Shown here piece after piece: positions 1 through 11,501 of a DNA stretch of 64,000 nucleotides. This DNA comes from Citrus sinensis (lineage: Eukaryota; Streptophyta; Magnoliopsida; Sapindales; Rutaceae). Within the stretch, counting starts at the first letter, position 1. Every line of letters begins with the position of its first letter. The notes beneath the pieces are model-generated. The model saw only the letters and a program-made list of their open reading frames with translations. It ran no database searches and was not told where the DNA came from. The stretch spans positions 32,951,001 to 33,015,000 of the forward strand of contig NC_068564.1 in the NCBI RefSeq assembly GCF_022201045.2, in the 5' to 3' direction. Made by a program: the position numbers and the translations under genes.

Positions 1-963
1 TAGCTCGACTAAAAATTGAACCAGTAGAGATTGATAGGGCTCATGAACATCTGTTTTCAAGTGATTCCAATTTCTAATCAATATACCGATTATTCCTTTT
101 TTTATTTATTTATAATAAGTTAAAAATATTTAGTCAATGAAATTCTTGCCAAGTTCAGCCTCCATTAAACTTATTACAGCATAATCACAATGTTCGATTT
201 CATTTTCAGATGTATCTAGTCTCATTCCTCAAAAGTATCCAAAAAAAAAACTACAACTTTAAAGGACTAAATCCCAATAATCATATACTTTTATGTTTTT
301 TTGAGTTTATTTCTCTCTTTATTTCGAATATGGTTTCCATATAAAATGAAAACTATGTAGTATATTTAGGCACTTCCATAGCATTACTCTCATTCTATTG
401 GATTTTTGTGATATGTGCATGAACATTTTTATTATTAATGAAAGATGTAAGAAAAGGAATCAATTCATTGAGACTTGAGAGGAGAGGACCCAATATTTTT
501 TTTCCATTATTAAGTGCAGTTAATGGCTTCTTCGTTTACCAACAAAAGCCTTCTTACTTGTCATTATATGTATTTCTATTGGAAAAAAAAAGAAGCTGTA
601 ATTAAGATTCATAACCACACAAACATTTTAACGATGTCGATCAAAATCACTGCCAAGTGCCTACATAAACCATTTCTAAATTACCCATGTGCAATAATAT
701 TTTTTGTGCTTAGTTATAGAATCTTTTAACAATTCTTTTGCCATGTATATAGTAATTAATCAGTTAGATCTTGACTGAATTTTACAGTGTTCGAGTATCA
801 AAATTCGTTTTTAATACACGTAACAATAAAACCTAAACTTTCTCCCAAATATTTCTCATCTGTCCCAAAATTTCTCTTAAACGAACTTGACTTGGCAATA
901 AGATGGGACAAAGAATTCTTTAAAAACAAAGTGTCTTTTGCTGAAAGTCCACTCTTCACTGGC
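1..963. other. Upstream intergenic region of the tetraspanin gene
   Basis: AT-rich sequence with poly-A/poly-T runs. The short open frames have no family resemblance and no splice-supported extension. It should hold the promoter and 5' leader of the tetraspanin gene, but no convincing TATA box was picked out. Confidence 0.5.
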
Positions 964-2148
964 ATGGCTGAAACTGCTAACAACCCAGCACCAGCACGAG
1001 CACCTGAAGCTGTAACCACAGTGACAATACCTGAAGAAAAAGGCGCTAAGCTAGAAGCACTTCCAGCACCAGCACCAAAAGCAAAGAATATTCCAGAGGA
1101 AAAAGCAATAATAATGACAACAGAAAAAGCAGCACCGGCGTTAAGCATTAATGCCCTTCGGGCAAAATCCTTATCTGGGATATTAGCAATGATATCATTC
1201 ATTGTTTCACTACCAATTCTTGCTTCAGTCATCTGGCTTCTCTACATGAGAGACTATGACTGTGAGAATCTCCTCAGGCTGCCGAGGCTGCAAACGGGGA
1301 TCGGCATTGCCTTGCTTTTCATGTTCATTATAAGCACTGCAGCTCTTTTCTTGCGGCCCAAGTTTCCTATGCCTGGATTTCTCCTTGCTGTAGTGCCATT
1401 GCTTGTGATGCTCACCGTTGGACTTGCACTTCTTGGGGCCTATGACATGGAAAGTAGAAAGATTCTTGCTTCTCCAAGATGGTTTAAATTAAAAGTTGAT
1501 AATCCTAACAACTGGAACAACATCAAATCTTGCATTTACGATACAAAAATATGTGACGATTTGTTTTTGAAATCTTTGACTGTCAAATCTTATGATTTTA
1601 CTATGAAGAAGCTCTCACCCATCGAGGTAATCTATAACCTACTTACTTTATATTTTAAAATTAGCTCTGTTATGCTGCAGTCTAGATAAGGTGGCTTGTT
1701 CCGCAGGCTAGAACCAGCCAGAACAAAAATTATTATGTTAATGATCAACTTAGTATTAACATTTTTTTTTCTTTTTCGGTTTTTCTATTGTGTGACTTTG
1801 AAGTCTGGATGCTGCACGCCGCCAGCAGTGTGTGGGATGAAGTTTGTGAACGCCACCTCTTGGATCAAGGGAGATAATGGTGCTGTAAACAACACTGTGC
1901 CGCTTGATTCAGATTGTGATGATGAAAACAAAGTGCTTGATTCGGATTGTGATACGTGGACAAATGACAGAAACGCTCTCTGCTATGACTGCCAAGCTTG
2001 TAAAGATGGATTTGTCAGAACGTTGGAAAGCAAATGGCGGAAACTGGGTTTGTTCCTGGTTTTAATGTCCTTGTTTCTCTTTGTTTCTCATTTGTTTTTG
2101 TTTCTTGCCACAATGTGGGAGCTTGTGGTAGTTAAGGAAAATATTTGA
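964..2148 (+). CDS. Tetraspanin (two exons, 335 residues, TET15-like)
   Basis: Four-pass membrane protein of the plant tetraspanin family, which organises membrane microdomains at the plasma membrane. Exons are 964-1626 and 1804-2148, joined in phase 0 by a GT-AG intron. The join gives SPIE-SGCCTPPAVCG, the plant version of the family's CCG loop motif (normally GCCKPP). Hydrophobic segments lie near residues 70-94, 111-130, 138-159 and about 297-325. The large extracellular loop carries paired cysteines and CYDCQACKDG. ATG 964 is the first ATG in the frame. The first 60 residues form a Pro/Ala/Glu-rich cytosolic tail, longer than the almost absent tail of TET8/TET9. The TET15-like label rests on that tail and total length, from memory only. 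Family call firm, subgroup uncertain. Converges on the S40-like gene. Confidence 0.9.
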
Positions 2149-2794
2149 AGGCCAGCTTGTTTATTTTATTTTGTAGGTTTAATTTTAAAAAAAATAAATT
2201 TGGTTACTTGGTTAGGATTTCTTTGATTGATGTTCCCTTTTTGACAATAAAAGGCACTTGAATTTTTGGTTAATAGTAGTGTCACATTACGTTTTTTTTT
2301 TAGTTTTCTACTTCCATATTAGCACAAGATTTTAGGATGCATAGCTATTTGTATAAAATTGACATCAAAATGCCTCAGTTCTATACATCCATCTTTCTTT
2401 TATTCAAAAATAGTTACAACTTCATCAATTATTGAACCAACAGCAGAGACATATCCATTAGTTCACCGAAGTTGTACAAAAGAATTGATCCCTGAACTCA
2501 TAATCTAAAGCAGGTCTAGCAAAGACAAATTTCTATTACGTTGAAGTCAACACGATGTTTCCTAGACACAAATATTACCTAAATAGATGAAAGCTCTGGT
2601 AGTTTTAGCATTTTTCATAGTAGCTATTTTGACAAGGCCAAGAATTGCCGAACTACTTTGTCAGCAATTGCAGCTTGGCAACCCTCAGCAACTGAAACTT
2701 TCATTCCGCATAGCAGCACCACAATAATAAATAGGGCATAGTTAAATACATAAGTATGACTGCATGAAGAAACAATGCTGACCAATCTTACAAA
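2149..2794. other. Convergent 3' region between tetraspanin and S40-like genes
   Basis: No coding signal. Probably the two 3' UTRs; an AATAAA-like signal (gacaataaaagg, about 2243-2254) would suit the tetraspanin transcript. Confidence 0.5.
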
Positions 2795-3292
2795 TTATTC
2801 AAGAAATCCAGTCTTTGTTAAAACAGCATCCCTCACTTTGCTCAAATCTCTTCCTTTGAGCGTCCTACCAACTCCTTCAAAAACTGAGAATGAAGAAACT
2901 TGACTCTTTGCTAGCCTCTGAGCAATATATTCGTGTGGAGGAACCTTGCAATCATAGGAATCACCATCATCAGAATCATCCTCGAGAGCTTTCTTCTTTG
3001 ACTTTTTCTTACCAATCTTCGACCAATCAGGAATTTTCATAGGAGCGGATTGCAGCTGCTTCAATACTGCATCATTGCCTTTGTCTCTGTAGTTATTATT
3101 ACTGCTTGTTCTAATTGGGATCATCACTGCAGCAGCAGAAGTGAGATTGAGATTTCTTTCAACAGAAAGATCGGGAGCTTCAATTACAACTTTTGAGTAA
3201 TTTGAGTCTTTTCTTTCTTTGAGAACTTCCCAAACATCTGCTTCTTCAAAATCTCCATCTCTTAATGATCCCGACAAATCAGTGCTCTCCAT
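2795..3292 (-). CDS. S40-like senescence regulator (DUF584), 165 residues
   Basis: Single-exon gene of the S40 family, small nuclear-associated plant proteins linked to senescence and stress; molecular activity unknown. Three family blocks appear in order: an acidic N-terminal motif (DFEEADVWEV, residues 14-23), a central PMKIPDWSKI followed by a basic GKKKSKKK stretch (about 83-101) that could be a nuclear localisation signal, and the diagnostic C-terminus PPHEYIAQRLAKS then VGRTLKGRDLSKVRDAV (about 119-158). The length is typical. The start is the first Met of the frame, just upstream of the acidic motif. A CTTTATAAG sequence on the minus strand near 3461-3469 could be the TATA box. Confidence 0.9.
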   Translation of the reverse strand: MESTDLSGSLRDGDFEEADVWEVLKERKDSNYSKVVIEAPDLSVERNLNLTSAAAVMIPIRTSSNNNYRDKGNDAVLKQLQSAPMKIPDWSKIGKKKSKKKALEDDSDDGDSYDCKVPPHEYIAQRLAKSQVSSFSVFEGVGRTLKGRDLSKVRDAVLTKTGFLE

Positions 3293-3490
3293 TGATCACA
3301 AACTCCTACACATCCAAAATTTGACATCCTTTAAGAAACTAAAAAGTTTCCAATATGAGATTTTTCCAAGTACTCAGAAAAAATAAAGTAAAATAAAATA
3401 GAGATGATTTGTCAACTGGACTCGCATTAACAGCTAACTTATTCAAGTTGTTTTCCTTCTCTTATAAAGCCTCTATTGTACAAATTTTCC

Positions 3491-3600
3491 TGGTGTTCCT
3501 GGAGTGCAATAAACTACCCTTGTAAGCAAAATTCGAACCCTAAATCTTTTGTTGCCGATAATAAAATTTTACTGATTGAACCAACTGGCACCCACATAAA
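3491..3600 (-). mobile_element. Possible tRNA-derived SINE remnant
   Basis: On the minus strand, a box-A-like sequence (TGCCAGTTGG, complement of 3581-3590) is followed about 50 bases later by a box-B-like GGGTTCGAAT (complement of 3531-3540), the spacing of an internal RNA polymerase III promoter. No target-site duplication or clear tail was found. Confidence 0.35.
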
Positions 3601-4349
3601 CTTTCGTATATCTAGTAACTCAAAGGCAAATCATAGGATAACAAGACTCTCTACCTTTGCTTGGATTGAAACAATACTGCAAAGTAAACTACTTTTTCTT
3701 AGATTCTGAGAAGGAATCTGAAACATGTAAAGGAAATTTTCAGTCATAAAAAAAGAAAAAGAAAAAAAAATCAATGAGCTTTCTACAAAAAGAACAATAA
3801 TAATTGCTTTAAAAAATTATGGAAGTCCAGTACTCGAGTTCTTAGTTACTTGCCTGAGATAATTGTCTTGTGCGTATATGAATGAATATTACAGAGAAGA
3901 AAAAAGTGAAAGCAAAGGGAATGGGACAGAAAAGATTTCACTTGTGTCATTAGAGAAAATTGTCCCTTATAAATATAATTTTGGTCCCTGGAAAGTCTGA
4001 AAATAATTAAAAGAGTGAGATTAATTTTGGAAAATTTGCGGAGTTTGCTTGTACAAATCTTTCAAGAAAAGCAAGGATCTTAAAATATGAGTCAGAATTG
4101 AGTCACCTTTTTATATTTATCCATTCGGTAATTGTCAGTAAAATTGAGAATCGAGAGAAATTTGTTGATCATATTCTGCTTTTGCTTTTATAGATGCATT
4201 TTTATATATCAAAACAATTTTTTTAATAAATGGCAAAACGTGTGAAATTTAATATGAAAAAAATTTGGAATAATTCAACAGGGACCTTTTTGCCCTTTTG
4301 TGTTTACTTGTACATGAAAAAATTTTGAGACTAATCTGTAGACTACTTA

Positions 4350-4590
4350 AGTCTTGTTTGAAATTAAAGTATTGTAATTTTTAAATTACAACTGCTGTAA
4401 AAAAAAAATTATAACTATCAAATAAAAATTAATAATATGTAGTAAATATAAATTTTAAATAATAATTTTAAAAAAATTATTAAAGATATATAAATTTTTT
4501 ATTATACAAGTAAAAAATCATATTAATATAGTTTAAAATCTATAGTACTAGTGTTTATCAAATACTTTAACCTCAATCCCAAACGCACCC
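4350..4590. mobile_element. PIF/Harbinger (Tourist-like) MITE
   Basis: An AT-rich 241-bp stretch with related inverted ends: AGTCTTGTTTGAAATTAAAG at the left and the complement of GGGTGCGTTTGGGATTGAGG at the right. Both sides are flanked by TTA (4347-4349 and 4591-4593), the 3-bp target duplication of this superfamily. A relative lies at about 11248-11501. Confidence 0.6.
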
Positions 4591-4928
4591 TTAGTTGTTT
4601 TCGTCTGTTTCAAAATTTTGACAGAACAAAGATTACAAGAAAATGGCGGAAACTGGGTATTCATTTTGACTACTAATTAAATTACAAGAATATGTACAAG
4701 CTTTCAGATGAATAATCTCTTGCAAGAATGACGCTGACCGGATCCTAATTTGCCTGATGCGAGTGAAGCATGATGTAACTTATCAAAATAAGCCATGTCT
4801 AAAGTTATCTGTCAAAGAAATAATATAGTTTTCACAATAACACCAACAGATCTACCAGCAATGCTGGGATATGCAGAAAAACTCAGCAACATAAAGTTTC
4901 AGCTTTTCTGAGTTCATCTTCCAGCAAG

Positions 4929-7049
4929 CTATGGATCATAGGATCCTCCCCAGACAGCACCAACAGTGCTAGCAGGGACAGCAGGCATGCCAACCCCACT
5001 GGCAGCAGCCACCCCATTACTACTACCATATGGAATCATGCCTTCTCCCGTCTGCACAACGCCCATCTGTAGAAGAGGCTGACTGTATCCATCAACATAC
5101 ACACCACCACCTTGTACAGATGGTGGATACGAAGGGATAGGATTTGTGTAGGTCTGACTGTATGGGTTTGGAGCTACATAAGGTAGGAACAGCACGAGCA
5201 TTAAGGCAAGCTAGAAAAAGTAGAATTATAAAGAAATTCAACTAATGAAACCATCTATAGAGGCAAGAAAAGTCACCGTGTCCTCTCATCTCAGCATTCA
5301 CCACCTCAGCATGTAATTTCTCCATTTCTCTTGCCATCCCAACTAGATTCTTCTCCATTGCTTGTAATTGCTCCACGTTGTCTATGTTTAGACCCTTTTC
5401 ATACTCAAACGTAGCACTATTTTCCCCACAACATAGATTAAAACAAATGGTTAGATCCAAGTCAGAAATAAATTGTGCTTTAACTTCTAAACTAATGAAA
5501 GAATGTGACATGTTTAGACCCTTTTCATACTCAAACGTAGCACTATTTTCCCCACCACATAGATTAAAACAAATGGTTAGATCCAAGTCAGAAATAAATT
5601 GTGCTTTAACTTCTAAACTAAAGAAAGAACATGACAATGGAAACCGAAACCCAAGAAATTTGGATGTTGGTACATCAGCAGCATATCTATGTGGCAGTGA
5701 AAACGATCGATCACCATCAATCAGGAACCACAATAGAGATTTATTCTTACAAGAGATGACAACGAATAAGTAATAAATAAAAACATAAAAAGTGGAAGAA
5801 GAAGAAGACGAGGAATAGAGAGTTTCATAGAACTTCAGTTTTTATGCAAAGGTGGTCAATATGACACCTTGCTTTCTAATTGCTTGGTTTACGACTACCT
5901 TTTTTTTTAACCCAGACTCCTGCGGACGCTAAACTGGGGGGTCAGTAAGGCACCCCAACCCCATGAACCATGAGACAACAAAGGGTGGAATTTTAAGCTC
6001 ACTAGAAGGATCGAACCTGAGACCTCGATACAGCCAAGCACCAGATCCCAAGCTCCCAACCAACTGGGCTGCCCCTTGGGGGCTACTTCATTTATGACTA
6101 CATCAAATTATTGAAAATTTAAAATAGCTTCATTATTCCTAACAAAAAGGAGGAAAAAGTATATTATATATCACTCGATATATAATCAAGTGTCAACACA
6201 CATGGAAACATTTTAATGATATAAGAAGACGAAATGAAGTCCTGAAATGTGCATTTATTTATTTATTTATTTTGTGGGGGCGGGGGGGGAGCAAGCATGA
6301 CGGAAGAGAAGGTGTCTCCCCCTTCTCTCCTTTTGGTGCTGCGATTTTCTTTGAGATTACGGACAAATTGTGATACTGTGTTCATTATTAATTATAGTAC
6401 CATAATATAAAAGACAGATTATGCAGAACAAGTTTCAGGTTTGACTCAGCACAAGTTTAAGCATCTCACAAGAGAAAAAATACAATAGAAACTTAAGTCA
6501 TTGCATGACTCACCGCAACCTCCGGTGTTCTTGTCTCAAAGAGTCGAGTTCAGCATGTAAATCAGGCAAATTTTTAACCTCAAGCCGGGCTTTATGCAAT
6601 GCCTCAGAAGCTTGCTGAATTTTAGAAGTCAACTCTTGTCTGGCTCTGGCCAAACTCTGTGCCTCAATGTGCGCCTGTTGAAGATCCTTTTTCAATCTCT
6701 CACCAGCCTTACAATCTGCTTCCATTTTTGCAATCTTATCAAGTAAGACCCTGATGTGAATATCACTTTCAGTATGGATGTTTCTAATGTGTGCCTTAAT
6801 TCTTGGAATCTCCTGTTGAGCAGCAGCCAGGTCCTCCCTCATGGTAATGTGAGAAGCTGCCAATCTATGATTATCCCTTGCAAGTCGTTCAATTTCTGCT
6901 GCCTGAACAGCAATCTTATCCTCTAAAAGAGGAAGTGGCTCCAATAACCGGTGACCAGCAGGAGAACCAGGAAATGGACCATGCCGCAACATTCCTGGAG
7001 CTGGAACAACACGGCCCTCATAATGTGGTTGAATACGTCTTCCAGACAT
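4929..7049 (-). CDS. FLX-like coiled-coil protein (306 residues, three coding exons)
   Basis: Member of the FLOWERING LOCUS C EXPRESSOR (FLX/FLXL) family; FLX works with FRIGIDA to raise FLC transcription, while most FLXL paralogues have less clear roles. Coding exons: 7049-6514, 5416-5277, 5173-4929, with GT-AG introns keeping one frame of 307 codons. The protein starts MSGRR, as in the family. A short Gly/Pro-rich leader precedes a long coiled coil (about residues 45-225) with LLEDKIAVQAAEIERLARDN near its start and EKNLVGMAREMEKLHAEVVN near its end. A Pro/Gly/Tyr-rich tail ends VWGGSYDP. ATG 7049 is preferred over 7103 because a CAG acceptor at about 7096 would remove the upstream ATG. A leader intron probably runs to a GTATGT donor at 8205. 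Exon 2's acceptor is duplicated (5384-5635). Confidence 0.85.
5384..5635 (-). repeat. 126-bp tandem duplication across an exon acceptor in the FLX-like gene
   Basis: Two adjacent near-identical 126-bp copies (5384-5509 and 5510-5635). Each contains intron sequence, the ATAG acceptor and the first residues of the exon (ATFEYEKGLN). Since 126 is divisible by three and the duplicated intron part has no stop, both acceptors (exon starting at 5416 or 5542) keep frame. Use of the upstream one would add 42 residues. Confidence 0.9.
5899..6090 (-). mobile_element. tRNA-derived SINE in the FLX-like first coding intron
   Basis: A 192-bp minus-strand insertion with box A (AGCCCAGTTGG, complement of 6060-6070), box B (GGTTCGATCCT, complement of 6007-6017) and a terminal A-tract (T-run on the plus strand after 5899). 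Flanked by 11-bp near-perfect direct repeats, tttacgactac (5888-5898) and tttatgactac (6091-6101), read as the target-site duplication. Confidence 0.75.
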
Positions 7050-8310
7050 CTGTTGTCTCTCATACATTAACCAACAAATAGCACAATCAAAATCCTGAGA
7101 CATAAATGCTTGCTTTTTTAATCTTGGTAAGCAATCATTGTCATAAGAATAAGAGAATAGGAATAAGTAAGATCATAAGAGTGTATCTTAATCTCTAACC
7201 TTTGGCTTTGTCTGGCGAAAAATCAAAATCAAGTTCAAGTCACTGGAAACAAGTGGATGCACAATAGAAGCACTTTTTCCTTTCAGTTACATTCTTGATT
7301 TCTTCTATTTGATAGACTTTTTGTACTTATGATGCGAATGTCATGACATTGATGGGTTATATCAAAACAGAACCAGGTATTGAATCTTTTTCAAATGGGA
7401 AATAGGTGGAGTAGCATTTAAGGTAAGTTTTGCCATGTTTTCCAAGGACCTCCTCTTGAAAAGTATCGTTTCTTGTTATTAATTTCCATTTTGTCTTTCT
7501 TAACCTCAGTTGACAAGTACACATTCCATAATGAATAATGATTTCCCATTCAACTTGCAATGATCAATAGAATTACCAATAAGTTTGATCTCATACATGC
7601 CAATAGGTTTGAGCTTCTGTCAAATCCGAGATTTTTTACCAAACAAGCTGCTGGGTCAAGAACTTTCAAAAATTTACTGCTATCAAAACTTATCAAATGC
7701 ACTGCTTCCTATAATCCTTCATCTTCCCGACAGCTTCCTGGCATTCCCTTCTTCTAAATAAACAAATTCGCCATCTTAAGCTCAATTTCTAACTGCCTGA
7801 TCTTATGGCCTTCGCACATTTCACATTTCAGAATAATTGATACAAACTTGCACACACAAGCATGCTTATGACATAGGATATCTTCATTTGCTAATTACAC
7901 TCCCCAAAAAAAAAAAAAGGAACTTCAATATTCTTATTTTCAGTGAAATAGAGAATGAGCATTCTAAGAGTTTATTAATACCTACGGATTCGATTATTTT
8001 TTCACACTTAATTAAATAAGCTACAGTGAACCCAGGTATCAAAGAACAAACTTTAACATTCTTATGCATTCATTTTATGACATTAGCAAAGTCTTATAAT
8101 AAATTGAAGCAGAAATCATGATTACAGACAATCCATAAATACATAGCAAATTTTGCAGCAGCAAAAACAAAATAATCATTAAAAGGAGAATCAGAGATTA
8201 CATACGAGATGAGATGGAGGTTTGCTAGAAAACGGAAACGATATCGATGTCCTTTTGCTCAGAGCCCGCTAGCTATGAGTGCTGTTTGCGCCAAATCGGC
8301 GGGTGTGCTT
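7050..8310 (-). other. Inferred 5' leader, leader intron and promoter-proximal region of the FLX-like gene
   Basis: A CAG acceptor about 47 bases upstream of the ATG (near 7096) and a GTATGT donor (complement of 8200-8205) suggest a leader intron of about 1.1 kb and a non-coding first exon at about 8206-8300. No other gene was recognised here. Confidence 0.4.
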
Positions 8311-8459
8311 GACGTAATGAGCCGATGAATAATAATAAAAGAATAAAAATTTATGGGGAATAAAGTTTAAATTGACACAAGTCAGTTGCCCTCTTGTCTT
8401 GCGTTGCGTCTGATGAAAAACACGAACAGGCTGTTAAAATTTATTTTGTAATAATTATA

Positions 8460-9563
8460 GGGTTATTTTTACATTCCTTCCTGAGTTTCACGTGATAACA
8501 TTTTAATAAAAAATAGATAATATTTTTACATTTCTCCCTTATTGTTAGTGTAAAGTTATGTATAGTATTAAGGTTAAAATCGTAAAAACTCATTTAAAAT
8601 TCAAAAAAATTTAAAAAGCTAAATGTACTACTATTGGTAAGCGCAAAATACATGCTGCACAAGTGTAAATCTTATGGTCAAGTCAAATCAGTAGTTTTTA
8701 AGTTTTTATTCACACAAAATTCACCTCTCAGTAGTATAAGTGTAAAAACAAACCTTCTCAAAAAAAAAAAAAAAAGTGTAAAAACAAACAAGTATTATCG
8801 AGCTTGAGGATCAAGATTCATTGCCATTTTGAACTAACCCATAAACAAGACAAACTTAGATGGTGATAGAAGACTACCGACGAGTGAGTATAGACGGTGA
8901 TGTGGTTCCATGACTGATATTAGAGTTGCGAAGAAGTTAGTTAGTTTTTTTTTTAAGGAAAACTATTGTAGTAAATCGTAGCTTTGGTGTTCTTCGTTTT
9001 GGATATATATGTTGGAAAAATTGGTGCTGCTATGTTGTGGATGTTTGTTGTAAAAGATTATGAGTTTCAATGTATGTTGAATTTGTAGACAAATCAATTT
9101 TTATATTAATTGATTTAATTTTATTTCACTGGAATTACCGGACGAAAAGGAAAGAAATACATTTCCCACAAGAATCGATGAAAAGTAAAAGTAATGCACT
9201 TTCAAACAATAATTCATATTTTCCCCAAACAAAAAAGTCCAAGTGGCAAGGTACAACTAACACGTTTACTCCTTGGCTTTTTCACTCTCACTCCCATGCG
9301 CAATGGACAATGAGTGAGAGATTTGGAGAAGAATGGGAATCTCTACCCTTCACATGACCAACAGGAATAATTTTTTTTTTTTTTTGCCTTTTCTAATTAG
9401 GGTTATTTTTTCAGCCATAAAAGAGTATTTTTGTCATTTTATCGGTCCACAAACGGTCAACCGATGAAAATACCAACAATAAGAGAGGGATATAAAAATA
9501 CTGTCATACTTTTTATTAAACTGTTATTACATGAAACCTCATCAGAGGTATGTAAAAATAACC
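8460..9563. mobile_element. Mutator-like (MULE) non-autonomous element, 1,104 bp
   Basis: Ends are about 100-bp inverted repeats. The left begins GGGTTATTTTTACATTCC; the complement of the right end begins GGTTATTTTTACATACC, and similarity continues through the run ending TCCCTTATTGTT on each side. It is bordered by identical 11-bp direct repeats taataattata (8449-8459 and 9564-9574), in the range for MULEs. No transposase domain is visible inside. It lies about 150 bp upstream of the inferred FLX-like transcription start. Confidence 0.8.
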
Positions 9564-10374
9564 TAATAATTATATGTCATCACTGCTCAAGAGTTCCAAA
9601 CTCGAAGGTGGCCTCCAAAGTTGAGTGTTTGAGTAATAGGACTTGGGTCGAGTTTTTCTAGGCCGAAGGCCAACTCCAAATCATTGTTAACAAGTTCAAA
9701 CTTTTAAAATTCCGTCTAAATTTTAAATTGGGGTGGGCCTAGGCGGCACTTAGACGGGCCTGAACTTTCAGTAATTTTAAAATAAATTTTTAATACTAAG
9801 AGTTATCATCATCATCATCATCTCATCATCCCAACATAAAGCTCGCATGTAAAATACAGACTGTACAAATTTGCCTCGTTATAAGATTAATCCAGGATTA
9901 CAGGTGCCGGATGTATGGTTGCAGCCATGTGTGGGTCAACTGAAAGAGAACTTATTGTAGTTGGAAACCCATCAACCTTCAGATGGAAATTTTTATTAAA
10001 GAAGTAAGTCAGACGAAAGACTGTTGTTACATTGCATTCATACTAACTAAATTGTGGAAGGAGGAAATTCTTTACGAAAGTACGAAAGATACCTGACTTC
10101 AATTTATCACATCATTATTCTAATATTATTGGTATCAGATTGCGTCAAAAAACAAGTTAAGACCTTGTTCAGAGTAAATTTTGTGCTCAGTACTCTCTGT
10201 ATTCTGATTTGCAGATTTCAGATTGCTTCCTCCAGAATGTGTATGGCGGATGATAGATTAGATATACTGATATACTTACTGGTATTTTATTTGGACAAAA
10301 TGCTGGCTTCAAAACACTCCTTGTTCTTTCAGGTACACGGATCTTTCTTGATTTTCTAACATGAAAATAAATCA

Positions 10375-10535
10375 GTTCTCTCTCCTTATAAACTAAGTTG
10401 GTGAGATATTTGAAAGATGGATTGTTAAACATTTGGAATCTCTCTCCTTATAAACTAACAAGATATTTGCTCTATGTTTAAGTAGTATATAAGAACTTAT
10501 TAAACATTTGGACGCTCTCTCCTTATAAATTAAGT
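10375..10535. repeat. Three degenerate direct repeats
   Basis: CTCTCTCCTTATAAA followed by CTAA or TTAA occurs near 10379, 10440 and 10517. The last two copies are each preceded by TTAAACATTTGGA. Spacing is irregular, about 61 and 77 bases. Confidence 0.6.
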
Positions 10536-10600
10536 TTTTAAGACTGAGATCCATTCAATGTATGCAACCAAAAAAAATTCAGAATAATATTACACATCGT

Positions 10601-10741
10601 AAATTTTTTATTTTAAATGATGTGACATTCATTAATTAATTGGTGAAATAATACAATTAATTTATTTAAATTTTGTAAATAATTATCAACTAATTAATGA
10701 ATGCTATATTATTTGAGATAATTATTTAGAATAAAAAATTT
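10601..10741. mobile_element. Palindromic MITE-like sequence
   Basis: The two halves are inverted copies. The left begins AAATTTTTTATTTTAAAT and contains CATTCATTAATTA; the complement of the right half begins AAATTTTTTATTCTAAAT and contains the same CATTCATTAATTA. No target duplication was confirmed. Confidence 0.5.
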
Positions 10742-11247
10742 GAGACTTATCCTTACGTAAAAACTAACAAATCTTTAAAAGAAAATACATATCTAACTTA
10801 GACAATCCACTCAGAAACTCAATTGACTCCAATTTTTCAACCTTACTGACCTTGTGACGACGATTGACGCTGAAAGCCATGCCGCACGATACAACGTTGT
10901 CATCTTTTGACTATTTTTCATCATACCTCGATCGGCCGCAAGGTCAGTTGATGCTTTCACATTATACCATAGTCGAAAAACTCCATTCTTGTTGGGTTGG
11001 TGCATGACGGGAAGGTATGACCAAAAAATTAAAAGTTAAAGCATACCTTATTAAAGAACCAGTAATAGTAGTGTACCATATGTCTTTAACAGTTTTCTTT
11101 TACTAAATTAAGCTTAGAAAGGAGATAGGAGTCCGATAACGTGAACTTCAAAATGACCGGTTACATTATTGATGAATTTAGATTCCATCGTCGTCTAGTT
11201 ATGCTAAATTTTAACAAATTTTGTCACATATGTGTATTCATAGTATT

Positions 11248-11501
11248 GTACTTGTTTGGGATTGAGGTTGGATAATTGTAATTTAAAAATAACACTATAG
11301 TATTTGGTAAATACTAATTAATGTAATTGAAAGTGAAGTTGATTTTATTTTACATTTATATGATGAAAAATCTACTATATCTCTATTAATTTTGTCAAAA
11401 TTAGTATTTAAAAATTATATTTACTATAACTATTAATTTTTATTTTATAATTATATATTTTTTAATACTTATAGTATAACACCTCAATATCAAACGAGAC
11501 C
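11248..11501. mobile_element. Second PIF/Harbinger-type MITE
   Basis: Same family as 4350-4590 by its ends (GTACTTGTTTGGGATTGAGG and complement GGTCTCGTTTGATATTGAGG) and AT-rich core. A clean 3-bp target duplication was not seen. Confidence 0.5.

Larger units (their letters stand above)
3293..4928. other. Intergenic: S40-like promoter and FLX-like 3' flank
   Basis: No coding signal. Holds a possible tRNA-derived SINE remnant (3491-3600), a PIF/Harbinger-type MITE (4350-4590) and probably the 3' UTR of the FLX-like gene (about 4650-4928). Confidence 0.5.

Noticed and set aside
798-1232. 144-codon minus-strand frame opposite the tetraspanin
   Set aside because: Shadow of the Pro/Ala-rich N-terminal exon; no domain, and the plus strand has a complete spliced family match.
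5242-5733. Long minus-strand frame taken as a single 163-residue protein
   Set aside because: It is intron plus duplicated exon ends of the FLX-like gene that happen to stay open; used instead as evidence for the duplication.
9880-10050. GC-richer patch resembling an exon (reads like MYGCSHVW in one frame)
   Set aside because: Stops in the frame and no recognised family; could not be supported as a pseudogene.
10811-11005. Possible gene scrap (both strands readable)
   Set aside because: Short, without recognisable motif or splice support; composition alone is not enough.
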